From the NCBI GenBank assembly GCA_016858145.1, contig JAEHOE010000069.1:434001-498000 (forward strand): DNA of 64,000 nt, read 5' to 3'. Each line of letters begins with the position of its first letter. Within the stretch, counting starts at the first letter, position 1. This document shows, in pieces, positions 12,495 to 25,569 of the stretch. The position numbers and the translations under genes were made by a program. The notes under the pieces are model-generated. The model worked only from the letters and a program-made list of their open reading frames with translations. It was not told the origin of the DNA and searched no databases. The stretch is from Edaphochlamys debaryana. Lineage: Eukaryota; Chlorophyta; Chlorophyceae; Chlamydomonadales.

Positions 12495-14424
12495 TTTGGT
12501 GCACAGCAGTCAGTTATGTGCGTGCGACGCTAAGTATCAAGCGACAAGGGTACCTGCTGACATCATTGTAAGCGGAAGGGTTAAATACAATAAATACAAA
12601 GCCCAGCAGCAGGTAGATCGCGTGGTAGGAGGCTCGGGCCCGGGCCGGGCCGGGCCAGGAGTGCGTGGTAGATAGTCCATCCGTGCGTGCGTGCCCCCGC
12701 CCTTCGCGCGGCCTTCGGCCGCAGAAACCGTCTGACACATTGCAGGCCTGCCTGACGGGGTCTCAAAGACTACAACCCGATCCTCAGCCGCATAGGCGTA
12801 CATTCGCAAGTATCGCAATGCGCTGGAGGGTGCGCGCGCGCGTGTGCTTGATATGTAATTGATTGATTGCGGCCATAGACGCGTTAGCGGTGCGTGGCGT
12901 GGAGGGCTGCTGCCTGGTCTACCTGGTCCGAGCGTCGTCCAGCATGCAGACAGACCAATAGAGTGACTCGTCTACTAAACAGAGTGCAGCACACCGTGCC
13001 AAGCAACGGCCAAGCCAACCGGCGTGATGGCGAAACATGGGCGAGCGTCCTCGTTAGGCGCTCCTAAGGACAACCACAGGCCTAACACTCGCTCGTCGTC
13101 GGGCCCGCCTAGCCCTCCTAGCCCTCCCGCCCGGTACACCTTCAGAGCGCTGGATATCTTGTGGACAGCTGCAAGGGCTGCTATGCTGCTATGGAACCCG
13201 CAGAGCGTTACAAGGCGGAGTAAACATGCTTGGGCAGTGTTCTTCTAGGGTTCAAGGCTTTAGGGAAGGGGACGACAGGTGACACGGGGGCGATGGGGTA
13301 AATGGGGGAGGGCGGGGGAAGGGGAAGGGGGAGCAAGGCAGGCGGAAGGGGGCAACGCTAGATATGCTGCTGCGCCATGGGCTCCGTCAGCCCGCCGCCG
13401 CGACGACAAAAGCTTGGACGGAAGCTCGGATGGAAGCTCGCCGAACAAGAGTCCGGGACTCCCTCACCCCCCACGCACCTACCCCTCCAATCCCCTCACA
13501 ACTTTAAGAGCCTTTGCGTTTATATCTCCGCTTTGGAATTAAGAACTGCGGATATGATAGTTGGCGCCTTCATTCACGACAAGCTCTGTGAAATTCATGA
13601 AGCCTGGTGTATCTTCTTATTCCTGCAAGTCCTACCCCCCTTCACCCCTCCCTGCCGCACGCATCCCCGGTCATGCGAGCTGTATGTGGACGGGGGTGGG
13701 GCGGGGGTGGGCAGGCAGCAGACCTGGGGCAGATCTAAAATGAGGACTGGAGGGTACCTGGAAGGCCTGTCCAATCAACTGGCCCCCCGGCCAGCCATGC
13801 ATGCCTTAGAACCCGCTGCATGTACTGCATGCATGCGATACCAGTTAGACGAAGTGGGCGCTCACTACGGCGGCTTCCAAAAAGCTAAAGGAGCGCAGGG
13901 GAGCAGCCCGCCAATGCGTTTCTGGTGCTTTTGCTTGATTTACATGTAGGGTTGCAACTTGACCCGACCAGTGTGCGTGCGTCCATGGGCGCGTCCTTCT
14001 GGTCGGTCCTCTCGAAAGGATGCCTAGATTGCCTCTAGCATGCCTCAGTCTACGATTGAAAATGGGCAACAAAGAAGCCCACAAGCACGCAAGCGAAGCG
14101 AGCCAGCGTCGCTGAGAGCACTGCTACTACTGCTACAGAGCGCCTGATGAACTATTCACTAATGCACAAGGCTATCCACCCCCCCTCGCCAATCAAGCAG
14201 CAATGGTCTTCCACGTGTGCAAGCCAGCATGCATCGACCTGCCTGCTGCCTGCCCTATCCACTTGCCCACCTGCAAACGTCTGTTGCTTCCATGCACGAG
14301 TATCAACCTCCCACCCCCACGTGCATGTAGATGTACGTACTATACGTACCCTCTGCTGCAGGTTGGAAGTAAATACGTACGGCAACCACGCACAACCTTT
14401 GCATTCTCAGGTCATCCCAGCCAG

Positions 14425-16056
14425 CTATCCGAGCGAGCTAGGACTAGCACCAGGAACAAACCAAAGCTGGGAGTAGAAGTTGCCGCAACGCGTGAAGAAG
14501 GTCATTGAGTTATCACGGCTGTAGCTCAGGCACATGGCGTCACCACGGGCACGGTTGCGGATGTAGAACAAAGGCTCACGGCTGGGCGACACCACCCATG
14601 GAGACGGGACGATGTAGAAGTCCTGCGATAGATAGGTCCAAGTCAGCAGGCAGGTGTGGGCGGGCCAGGTGCGTGTGCGTGTGCGTGTTTTGACCCATAC
14701 TCTACGCTATATATCTACGCCAGGCACAATCAACCAACAACAACCCCATGCTCAACAAGTCCCTCGATGTCTTTCTAATTTGGGAAGCATGAATGCATGC
14801 TGGACCAAATGTGTGGCAGCTTGAAGCCTTGTGCCCCCATACATCCATCTCATGAACCTGCCCTCCATCTGTACAGACGTACCTGTCCGGCGCCGCCCCA
14901 GCAGTCCAGGGCACACACAGCGGTCAAGTCGCGGCTGGTAATGAAGGGCGCATCCATGCACCTGGACGGGTGGGGTGGGTGGGTTGCGGCGAGGGAATGG
15001 GGCCACAGATGCATTTTAGACCTGCCACTCATCATCAGGACTTGCCGGCCAGTAACCTAAGGGTGGCGGGCTGCTGCTGATGATGACGGTTCATTTTGTT
15101 ACATTTCCAGAGTGTCAAGTCACTTCAGCCCGTGCTCACCTGTGCGCACCCAAGCACTTTGAAGTGGTCCAAAGCCTGCCGTTTGTCAGTTGCCACTTCT
15201 GCCAGCTCGCGCCGTTGCAACTCCAGTAGCCGATGGTATAGGGGCACGCGCCGTAGCGGCAGGTCGTAGAGAAGCGCAGGCTGCCCTGTGTGATGGTGCC
15301 CGAGTACGCATCGAAGCCTCCGTCCAGGCAGCCAGTAACCGAAAGAGAACTGCATGGCGGCGGGGGGAATGGAGGGGCGGAAGCAGGGAGGTAGGGGCGG
15401 GAGGAGGGGTAAATAAAATGGGCGGGCCCATCCATCCATCCATCCACGCACGCACCAAGCCGCGAGCCGCCCCAACATCTTAGCTAGGGTACCCATTGCC
15501 GGTGCTTTATATCGCTGTGTGAAGTAGGCTACATGCACCTATCCCAGCAGCGAGCTAGCAGCGAGCTCGAAAGGCATGCATGGCGCGCGCTCCAGCCATC
15601 CGCTAGCTGTGGGCGATTCCCACAGCTCGAGCTGCATTCCCTCTATGCGTCGTAGCTATATATCTGCACTCACTTTCTGATGTTGCGACCATTGTTCCTG
15701 AAGAGGTTGTTCAGAAAGCTGCCGATGGTCACGAGCGAGGAACCAATTGAGGCCGCCGCAGCCACGCCCGCAATGGCCGGTAGACGTCGCCTGCTATCAT
15801 AATGCGTCGGCAGTGAAGATGCGTTGGTGTCGGGGAGCTCGGGCGGGAAGGCGCGCCAAACGTAGGGATCGAATGGGGCATCCTCGGCGGTCGAGAGGAG
15901 TTCCTCCGCCGGCGCTGGACTCGCTGGGCTTGACGAGTTGGAAGACGTAGACGACGTATTAGTGCTTGCAGGCGCTGGGGGTGGCGCTCGAGCGTAAGCG
16001 CCGCTCGATAAGAGCAGTAGTGCGGCAACGAGCGCAAAGAGGGCCCGCCGGTACAT
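14425..16056 (-). CDS. Secreted ricin-B-type lectin-like protein, array copy 4
   Basis: Exons 15674-16056, 15140-15349, 14883-14961 and 14425-14622, intact. The Ser/Thr-rich linker differs at two residues (SSTSSN instead of SSPSTN at about 35-40), a variant shared only with copy 6. Exon 2 has a private silent change (TCG to TCT in the FSTTC stretch). The 9-bp promoter duplication of copies 2-3 is absent. Confidence 0.7.
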
Positions 16057-16968
16057 TTTGGTGCACAGCAGTCAGTTATGTGCGTGCGACGCTAAGTATC
16101 AAGCGACAAGGGTACCTGCTGACATCATTGTAAGCGGAAGGGTTAAATACAAAGCCCAGCAGCAGGTAGATCGCGTGGTAGGAGGCTCGGGCCCGGGCCG
16201 GGCCGGGCCAGGAGTGCGTGGTAGATAGTCCATCCGTGCGTGCGTGCCCCCGCCCTTCGCGCGGCCTTCGGCCGCAGAAACCGTCTGACACATTGCAGGC
16301 CTGCCTGACGGGGTCTCAAAGACTACAACCCGATCCTCAGCCGCATAGGCGTACATTCGCAAGTATCGCAATGCGCTGGAGGGTGCGCGCGCGCGTGTGC
16401 TTGATATGTAATTGATTGATTGCGGTCATAGACGCGTTAGCGGTGCGTGGCGTGGAGGGCTGCTGCCTGGTCTACCTGGTCCGAGCGTCGTCCAGCATGC
16501 AGACAGACCAATAGAGTGACTCGTCTACTAAACAGAGTGCAGCACACCGTGCCAAGCAACAGCCAAGCCAACCGGCGTGATGGCGAAACATGGGCGAGCG
16601 TCCTCGTTAGGCGCTCCTAAGGACAACCACAGGCCTAACACTCGCTCGTCGTCGGGCCCGCCCAGCCCTCCTAGCCCTCCCGCCCGGTACACCTTCAGAG
16701 CGCTGGATATCTTGTGGACAGCTGCAAAGGCTGCTATGCTGCTATGGAACCCGCAGAGCGTTACAAGGCGGAGTAAACATGCTTGGGCAGTGTTCTTCTA
16801 GGGTTCAAGGCTTTAGGGAAGGGGACGACAGGTGACACGGGGGCGATGGGGTAAATGGGGGAGGGCGGGGGAAGGGGAAGGGGGAGCAAGGCAGGCGGAA
16901 GGGGGCAACGCTAGATATGCTGCTGCGCCATGTGCTCCGTCAGCCCGCCGCCGCGACGACAGAAGCTT

Positions 16969-17006
16969 GGACGGAAGCTTGGACGGAAGCTCGGACGGAA
17001 GCTCGC
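16969..17006. repeat. 12-bp direct repeats with copy-number variation between units
   Basis: Three tandem copies of ggacggaagctc (one reads ggacggaagctt) lie here. The equivalent place in the other units (about 6288, 9850, 13412, 20532, 24085) has two. This is a small unit-specific expansion in the spacer. Confidence 0.8.
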
Positions 17007-17989
17007 CGAACAAGAGTCCGGGACTCCCTCACCCCCCACGCACCTACCCCTCCAATCCCCTCACAACTTTAAGGGCCTTTGCGTTTATATCTCCGCTTTG
17101 GAATTAAGAACTGCGGATATGATAGTTGGCGCCTTCATTCACGACAAGCTCTGTGCAATTCATGAAGCCTGGTGTATCTTCTTATTCCTGCAAGTCCTAC
17201 CCCCCTTCACCCCTCCCTGCCGCACGCATCCCCGGTCATGCGAGCTGTATGTGGACGGGGGTGGGGCGGGGGTGGGCAGGCAGCAGACCTGGGGCAGATC
17301 TAAAATGAGGACTGGAGGGTACCTGGAAGGCCTGTCCAATCAACTGGCCCCCCGGCCAGCCATGCATGCCTTAGAACCCGCTGCATGTACTGCATGCATG
17401 CGATACCAGTTAGACGAAGTGGGCGCTCACTACGGCGGCTTCCAAAAAGCTAAAAGAGCGCAGGGGAGCAGCCCGCCAATGCGTTTCTGGTGCTTTTGCT
17501 TGATTTACATGTAGGGTTGCAACTTGACCCGACCAGTGTGCGTGCGTCCATGGGCGCGTCCTTCTGGTCGGTCCTCTCGAAAGGATGCCTAGATTGCCTC
17601 TAGCATGCCTCAGTCTACGATTGAAAATGGGCAACAAAGAAGCCCACAAGCACGCAAGCGAAGCGAGCCAGCGTCGCTGAGAGCACTGCTACTACTGCTA
17701 CAGAGCGCCTGATGAACTATTCACTAATGCACAAGGCTATCCACCCCCCCTCGCCAATCAAGCAGCAATGGTCTTCCACGTGTGCAAGCCAGCATGCATC
17801 GACCTGCCTGCTGCCTGCCCTATCCACTTGCCCACCTGCAAACGTCTGTTGCTTCCATGCACGAGTATCAACCTCCCACCCCCACGTGCATGTAGATGTA
17901 CGTACTATACGTACCCTCTGCTGCAGGTTGGAAATAAATACGTACGGCAACCACGCACAACCTTTGCATTCTCAGGTCATCCCAGCCAG

Positions 17990-19621
17990 CTATCCGAGCG
18001 AGCTAGGACTAGCACCAGGAACAAACCAAAGCTGGGAGTAGAAGTTGCCGCAACGCGTGAAGAAGGTCATTGAGTTATCACGGCTGTAGCTCAGGCACAT
18101 GGCGTCACCACGGGCACGGTTGCGGATGTAGAACAAAGGCTCACGGCTGGGCGACACCACCCATGGAGACGGGACGATGTAGAAGTCCTGCGATAGATAG
18201 GTCCAAGTCAGCAGGCAGGTGTGGGCGGGCCAGGTGCGTGTGCGTGTGCGTGTTTTGACCCATACTCTACGCTATATATCTACGCCAGGCACAATCAACC
18301 AACAACAACCCCATGCTCAACAAGTCCCTCGATGTCTTTCTAATTTGGGAAGCATGAATGCATGCTGGACCAAATGTGTGGCAGCTTGAAGCCTTGTGCC
18401 CCCATACATCCATCTCATGAACCTGCCCTCCATCTGTACAGATGTACCTGTCCGGCGCCGCCCCAGCAGTCCAGGGCACACACAGCGGTCAAGTCGCGGC
18501 TGGTAATGAAGGGCGCATCCATGCACCTGGACGGGTGGGGTGGGTGGGTTGCGGCGAGGGAATGGGGCCACAGATGCATTTTAGACCTGCCACTTATCAT
18601 CAGGACTTGCCGGCCAGTAACCTAAGGGTGGCGGGCTGCTGCTGATGATGACGGTTCATTTTGTTACATTTTCAGAGTGTCAAGTCACTTCAGCCCGTGC
18701 TCACCTGTGCGCACCCAAGCACTTTGAAGTGGTCCAAAGCCTGCCGTTTGTCAGTTGCCACTTCTGCCAGCTCGCGCCGTTGCAACTCCAGTAGCCGATG
18801 GTATAGGGGCACGCGCCGTAGCGGCAGGTCGTCGAGAAGCGCAGGCTGCCCTGTGTGATGGTGCCCGAGTACGCATCGAAGCCTCCGTCCAGGCAGCCAG
18901 TAACCGAAAGAGAACTGCATGGCGGCGGGGGGAATGGAGGGGCGGAAGCAGGGAGGTAGGGGCGGGAGGAGGGGTAAATAAAATGGGCGGGCCCATCCAT
19001 CCATCCATCCACGCACGCACCAAGCCGCGAGCCGCCCCAACATCTTAGCTAGGGTACCCATTGCCGGTGCTTTATATCGCTGTGTGAAGTAGGCTACATG
19101 CACCTATCCCAGCAGCGAGCTAGCAGCGAGCTCGAAAGGCATGCATGGCGCGCGCTCCAGCCATCCGCTAGCTGTGGGCGATTCCCACAGCTCGAGCTGC
19201 ATTCCCTCTATGCGTCGTAGCTATATATCTGCACTCACTTTCTGATGTTGCGACCATTGTTCCTGAAGAGGTTGTTCAGAAAGCTGCCGATGGTCACGAG
19301 CGAGGAACCAATTGAGGCCGCCGCAGCCACGCCCGCAATGGCCGGTAGACGTCGCCTGCTATCATAATGCGTCGGCAGTGAAGATGCGTTGGTGTCGGGG
19401 AGCTCGGGCGGGAAGGCGCGCCAAACGTAGGGATCGAATGGGGCATCCTCGGCGGTCGAGAGGAGTTCCTCCGCCGGCGCTGGACTCGCTGGGCTTGACG
19501 AGTTGGTAGACGGAGACGACGTATTAGTGCTTGCAGGCGCTGGGGGTGGCGCTCGAGCGTAAGCGCCGCTCGATAAGAGCAGTAGTGCGGCAACGAGCGC
19601 AAAGAGGGCCCGCCGGTACAT
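17990..19621 (-). CDS. Secreted ricin-B-type lectin-like protein, array copy 5
   Basis: Exons 19239-19621, 18705-18914, 18448-18526 and 17990-18187. The coding sequence matches copy 1. The donor of intron 3 reads GTACAT rather than GTACGT, which could weaken splicing slightly but keeps the essential GT. The linker is the SSPSTN type. Confidence 0.7.
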
Positions 19622-21542
19622 TTTGGTGCACAGCAGTCAGTTATGTGCGTGCGACGCTAAGTATCAAGCGACAAGGGTACCTGCTGACATCATTGTAAGC
19701 GGAAGGGTTAAATACAAAGCCCAGCAGCAGGTAGATCGCGTGGTAGGAGGCTCGGGCCCGGGCCGGGCCGGGCCAGGAGTGCGTGGTAGATAGTCCATCC
19801 GTGCGTGCGTGCCCCCGCCCTTCGCGCGGCCTTCGGCCGCAGAAACCGTCTGACACATTGCAGGCCTGCCTGACGGGGTCTCAAAGACTACAACCCGATC
19901 CTCAGCCGCATAGGCGTACATTCGCAAGTATCGCAATGCGCTGGAGGGTGCGCGCGCGCGTGTGCTTGATATGTAATTGATTGATTGCGGCCATAGACGC
20001 GTTAGCGGTGCGTGGCGTGGAGGGCTGCTGCCTGGTCTACCTGGTCCGAGCGTCGTCCAGCATGCAGACAGACCAATAGAGTGACTCGTCTACTAAACAG
20101 AGTGCAGCACACCGTGCCAAGCAACGGCCAAGCCAACCGGCGTGATGGCGAAACATGGGCGAGCGTCCTCGTTAGGCGCTCCTAAGGACAACCACAGGCC
20201 TAACACTCGCTCGTCGTCGGGCCCGCCCAGCCCTCCTAGCCCTCCCGCCCGGTACACCTTCAGAGCGCTGGATATCTTGTGGACAGCTGCAAAGGCTGCT
20301 ATGCTGCTATGGAACCCGCAGAGCGTTACAAGGCGGAGTAAACATGCTTGGGCAGTGTTCTTCTAGGGTTCAAGGCTTTAGGGAAGGGGACGACAGGTGA
20401 CACTGGGGCGATGGGGTAAATGGGGGAGGGCGGGGGAAGGGGAAGGGGGAGCAAGGCAGGCGGAAGGGGGCAACGCTAGATATGCTGCTGCGCCATGGGC
20501 TCCGTCAGCCCGCCGCCGCGACGACAGAAGCTTGGACGGAAGCTCGGACGGAAGCTCGCCGAACAAGAGTCCGGGACTCCCTCACCCCCCACGCACCTAC
20601 CCCTCCAATCCCCTCACAACTTTAAGGGCCTTTGCGTTTATATCTCCGCTTTGGAATTAAGAACTGCGGATATGATAGTTGGCGCCTTCATTCACGACAA
20701 GCTCTGTGCAATTCATGAAGCCTGGTGTATCTTCTTATTCCTGCAAGTCCTACCCCCCTTCACCCCTCCCTGCCGCACGCATCCCCGGTCATGCGAGCTG
20801 TATGTGGACGGGGGTGGGGCGGGGGTGGGCAGGCAGCAGACCTGGGGCAGATCTAAAATGAGGACTGGAGGGTACCTGGAAGGCCTGTCCAATCAACTGG
20901 CCCCCCGGCCAGCCATGCATGCCTTAGAACCCGCTGCATGTACTGCATGCATGCGATACCAGTTAGACGAAGTGGGCGCTCACTACGGCGGCTTCCAAAA
21001 AGCTAAAAGAGCGCAGGGGAGCAGCCCGCCAATGCGTTTCTGGTGCTTTTGCTTGATTTACATGTAGGGTTGCAACTTGACCCGACCAGTGTGCGTGCGT
21101 CCATGGGCGCGTCCTTCTGGTCGGTCCTCTCGAAAGGATGCCTAGATTGCCTCTAGCATGCCTCAGTCTACGATTGAAAATGGGCAACAAAGAAGCCCAC
21201 AAGCACGCAAGCGGAGCGAGCCAGCGTCGCTGAGAGCACTGCTACTACTGCTACAGAGCGCCTGATGAACTATTCACTAATGCACAAGGCTATCCACCCC
21301 CCCTCGCCAATCAAGCAGCAATGGTCTTCCACGTGTGCAAGCCAGCATGCATCGACCTGCCTGCTGCCTGCCCTATCCACTTGCCCACCTGCAAACGTCT
21401 GTTGCTTCCATGCACGAGTATCAACCTCCCACCCCCACGTGCATGTAGATGTACGTACTATACGTACCCTCTGCTGCAGGTTGGAAGTAAATACGTACGG
21501 CAACCACGCACAACCTTTGCATTCTCAGGTCATCCCAGCCAG

Positions 21543-23174
21543 CTATCCGAGCGAGCTAGGACTAGCACCAGGAACAAACCAAAGCTGGGAGTAGAAGTTG
21601 CCGCAACGCGTGAAGAAGGTCATTGAGTTATCACGGCTGTAGCTCAGGCACATGGCGTCACCACGGGCACGGTTGCGGATGTAGAACAAAGGCTCACGGC
21701 TGGGCGACACCACCCATGGAGACGGGACGATGTAGAAGTCCTGCGATAGATAGGTCCAAGTCAGCAGGCAGGTGTGGGCGGGCCAGGTGCGTGTGCGTGT
21801 GCGTGTTTTGACCCATACTCTACGCTATATATCTACGCCAGGCACAATCAACCAACAACAACCCCATGCTCAACAAGTCCCTCGATGTCTTTCTAATTTG
21901 GGAAGCATGAATGCATGCTGGACCAAATGTGTGGCAGCTTGAAGCCTTGTGCCCCCATACATCCATCTCATGAACCTGCCCTCCATCTGTACAGACGTAC
22001 CTGTCCGGCGCCGCCCCAGCAGTCCAGGGCACACACAGCGGTCAAGTCGCGGCTGGTAATGAAGGGCGCATCCATGCACCTGGACGGGTGGGGTGGGTGG
22101 GTTGCGGCGAGGGAATGGGGCCACAGATGCATTTTAGACCTGCCACTCATCATCAGGACTTGCCGGCCAGTAACCTAAGGGTGGCGGGCTGCTGCTGATG
22201 ATGACGGTTCATTTTGTTACATTTTCAGAGTGTCAAGTCACTTCAGCCCGTGCTCACCTGTGCGCACCCAAGCACTTTGAAGTGGTCCAAAGCCTGCCGT
22301 TTGTCAGTTGCCACTTCTGCCAGCTCGCGCCGTTGCAACTCCAGTAGCCGATGGTATAGGGGCACGCGCCGTAGCGGCAGGTCGTCGAGAAGCGCAGGCT
22401 GCCCTGTGTGATGGTGCCCGAGTACGCATCGAAGCCTCCGTCCAGGCAGCCAGTAACCGAAAGAGAACTGCATGGCGGCGGGGGGAATGGAGGGGCGGAA
22501 GCAGGGAGGTAGGGGCGGGAGGAGGGGTAAATAAAATGGGCGGGCCCATCCATCCATCCATCCACGCACGCACCAAGCCGCGAGCCGCCCCAACATCTTA
22601 GCTAGGGTACCCATTGCCGGTGCTTTATATCGCTGTGTGAAGTAGGCTACATGCACCTATCCCAGCAGCGAGCTAGCAGCGAGCTCGAAAGGCATGCATG
22701 GCGCGCGCTCCAGCCATCCGCTAGCTGTGGGCGATTCCCACAGCTCGAGCTGCATTCCCTCTATGCGTCGTAGCTATATATCTGCACTCACTTTCTGATG
22801 TTGCGACCATTGTTCCTGAAGAGGTTGTTCAGAAAGCTGCCGATGGTCACGAGCGAGGAACCAATTGAGGCCGCCGCAGCCACGCCCGCAATGGCCGGTA
22901 GACGTCGCCTGCTATCATAATGCGTCGGCAGTGAAGATGCGTTGGTGTCGGGGAGCTCGGGCGGGAAGGCGCGCCAAACGTAGGGATCGAATGGGGCATC
23001 CTCGGCGGTCGAGAGGAGTTCCTCCGCCGGCGCTGGACTCGCTGGGCTTGACGAGTTGGAAGACGTAGACGACGTATTAGTGCTTGCAGGCGCTGGGGGT
23101 GGCGCTCGAGCGTAAGCGCCGCTCGATAAGAGCAGTAGTGCGGCAACGAGCGCAAAGAGGGCCCGCCGGTACAT
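21543..23174 (-). CDS. Secreted ricin-B-type lectin-like protein, array copy 6
   Basis: Exons 22792-23174, 22258-22467, 22001-22079 and 21543-21740, intact. It carries the SSTSSN linker of copy 4, and its spacer shares two further private bases with the unit 4 spacer ('gcggtcata' and 'caacagcc'). The unit 4 and unit 6 segments are therefore recent duplicates. This is the last complete gene in the array. Confidence 0.7.
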
Positions 23175-25095
23175 TTTGGTGCACAGCAGTCAGTTATGTG
23201 CGTGCGACGCTAAGTATCAAGCGACAAGGGTACCTGCTGACATCATTGTAAGCGGAAGGGTTAAATACAAAGCCCAGCAGCAGGTAGATCGCGTGGTAGG
23301 AGGCTCGGGCCCGGGCCGGGCCGGGCCAGGAGTGCGTGGTAGATAGTCCATCCGTGCGTGCGTGCCCCCGCCCTTCGCGCGGCCTTCGGCCGCAGAAACC
23401 GTCTGACACATTGCAGGCCTGCCTGACGGGGTCTCAAAGACTACAACCCGATCCTCAGCCGCATAGGCGTACATTCGCAAGTATCGCAATGCGCTGGAGG
23501 GTGCGCGCGCGCGTGTGCTTGATATGTAATTGATTGATTGCGGTCATAGACGCGTTAGCGGTGCGTGGCGTGGAGGGCTGCTGCCTGGTCTACCTGGTCC
23601 GAGCGTCGTCCAGCATGCAGACAGACCAATAGAGTGACTCGTCTACTAAACAGAGTGCAGCACACCGTGCCAAGCAACAGCCAAGCCAACCGGCGTGATG
23701 GCGAAACATGGGCGAGCGTCCTCGTTAGGCGCTCCTAAGGACAACCACAGGCCTAACACTCGCTCGTCGTCGGGCCCGCCCAGCCCTCCTAGCCCTCCCG
23801 CCCGGTACACCTTCAGAGCGCTGGATATCTTGTGGACAGCTGCAAAGGCTGCTATGCTGCTATGGAACCCGCAGAGCGTTACAAGGCGGAGTAAACATGC
23901 TTGGGCAGTGTTCTTCTAGGGTTCAAGGCTTTAGGGAAGGGGACGACAGGTGACACTGGGGCGATGGGGTAAATGGGGGAGGGCGGGGGAAGGGGAAGGG
24001 GGAGCAAGGCAGGCGGAAGGGGGCAACGCTAGATATGCTGCTGCGCCATGGGCTCCGTCAGCCCGCCGCCGCGACGACAGAAGCTTGGACGGAAGCTCGG
24101 ACGGAAGCTCGCCGAACAAGAGTCCGGGACTCCCTCACCCCCCACGCACCTACCCCTCCAATCCCCTCACAACTTTAAGGGCCTTTGCGTTTATATCTCC
24201 GCTTTGGAATTAAGAACTGCGGATATGATAGTTGGCGCCTTCATTCACGACAAGCTCTGTGCAATTCATGAAGCCTGGTGTATCTTCTTATTCCTGCAAG
24301 TCCTACCCCCCTTCACCCCTCCCTGCCGCACGCATCCCCGGTCATGCGAGCTGTATGTGGACGGGGGTGGGGCGGGGGTGGGCAGGCAGCAGACCTGGGG
24401 CAGATCTAAAATGAGGACTGGAGGGTACCTGGAAGGCCTGTCCAATCAACTGGCCCCCCGGCCAGCCATGCATGCCTTAGAACCCGCTGCATGTACTGCA
24501 TGCATGCGATACCAGTTAGACGAAGTGGGCGCTCACTACGGCGGCTTCCAAAAAGCTAAAAGAGCGCAGGGGAGCAGCCCGCCAATGCGTTTCTGGTGCT
24601 TTTGCTTGATTTACATGTAGGGTTGCAACTTGACCCGACCAGTGTGCGTGCGTCCATGGGCGCGTCCTTCTGGTCGGTCCTCTCGAAAGGATGCCTAGAT
24701 TGCCTCTAGCATGCCTCAGTCTACGATTGAAAATGGGCAACAAAGAAGCCCACAAGCACGCAAGCGGAGCGAGCCAGCGTCGCTGAGAGCACTGCTACTA
24801 CTGCTACAGAGCGCCTGATGAACTATTCACTAATGCACAAGGCTATCCACCCCCCCTCGCCAATCAAGCAGCAATGGTCTTCCACGTGTGCAAGCCAGCA
24901 TGCATCGACCTGCCTGCTGCCTGCCCTATCCACTTGCCCACCTGCAAACGTCTGTTGCTTCCATGCACGAGTATCAACCTCCCACCCCCACGTGCATGTA
25001 GATGTACGTACTATACGTACCCTCTGCTGCAGGTTGGAAGTAAATACGTACGGCAACCACGCACAACCTTTGCATTCTCAGGTCATCCCAGCCAG

Positions 25096-25569
25096 CTATC
25101 CGAGCGAGCTAGGACTAGCACCAGGAACAAACCAAAGCTGGGAGTAGAAGTTGCCGCAACGCGTGAAGAAGGTCATTGAGTTATCACGGCTGTAGCTCAG
25201 GCACATGGCGTCACCACGGGCACGGTTGCGGATGTAGAACAAAGGCTCACGGCTAGGCGACACCACCCATGGAGACGGGACGATGTAGAAGTCCTGCGAT
25301 AGATAGGTCCAAGTCAGCAGGCAGGTGTGGGCGGGCCAGGTGCGTGTGCGTGTGCGTGTTTTGACCCATACTCTACGCTATATATCTACGCCAGGCACAA
25401 TCAACCAACAACAACAACCCCATGCTCAACAAGTCCCTCGATGTCTTTCTAATTTGGGAAGCATGAATGCATGCTGGACCAAATGTGTGGCAGCTTGAAG
25501 CCTTGTGCCCCCATACATCCATCTCATGAACCTGCCCTCCATCTGGACAGACGTACCTGTCCGGCGCCG
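25096..25569 (-). pseudogene. Truncated seventh lectin-like gene copy (3' end only)
   Basis: Exon 4 (25096-25293) is complete, with one silent change (CCC to CCT). Intron 3 is present with a 3-bp longer caacaa run. Exon 3 survives only as about 13 nt (25557-25569) before the sequence switches to unrelated DNA. Exons 1-2, the signal peptide and the promoter are missing, so this copy cannot make the protein. Confidence 0.9.

Larger units (their letters stand above)
2694..25569. repeat. Tandem array of a 3.55-3.63 kb gene-bearing unit (6.4 copies)
   Basis: The same sequence recurs with periods of 3628, 3562, 3562, 3565 and 3553 bp, measured at the start codon of the embedded gene (5304, 8932, 12494, 16056, 19621, 23174). 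All units are head-to-tail and nearly identical; most differences are single bases, microsatellite length or small indels. The array begins abruptly at about 2694 (gagtccgggacccc) and stops inside exon 3 of the seventh gene copy at about 25569. Units 4 and 6 share private variants, indicating that dimers have been duplicated. Each unit holds one gene on the minus strand and about 2 kb of spacer with no other convincing gene. Confidence 0.95.
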
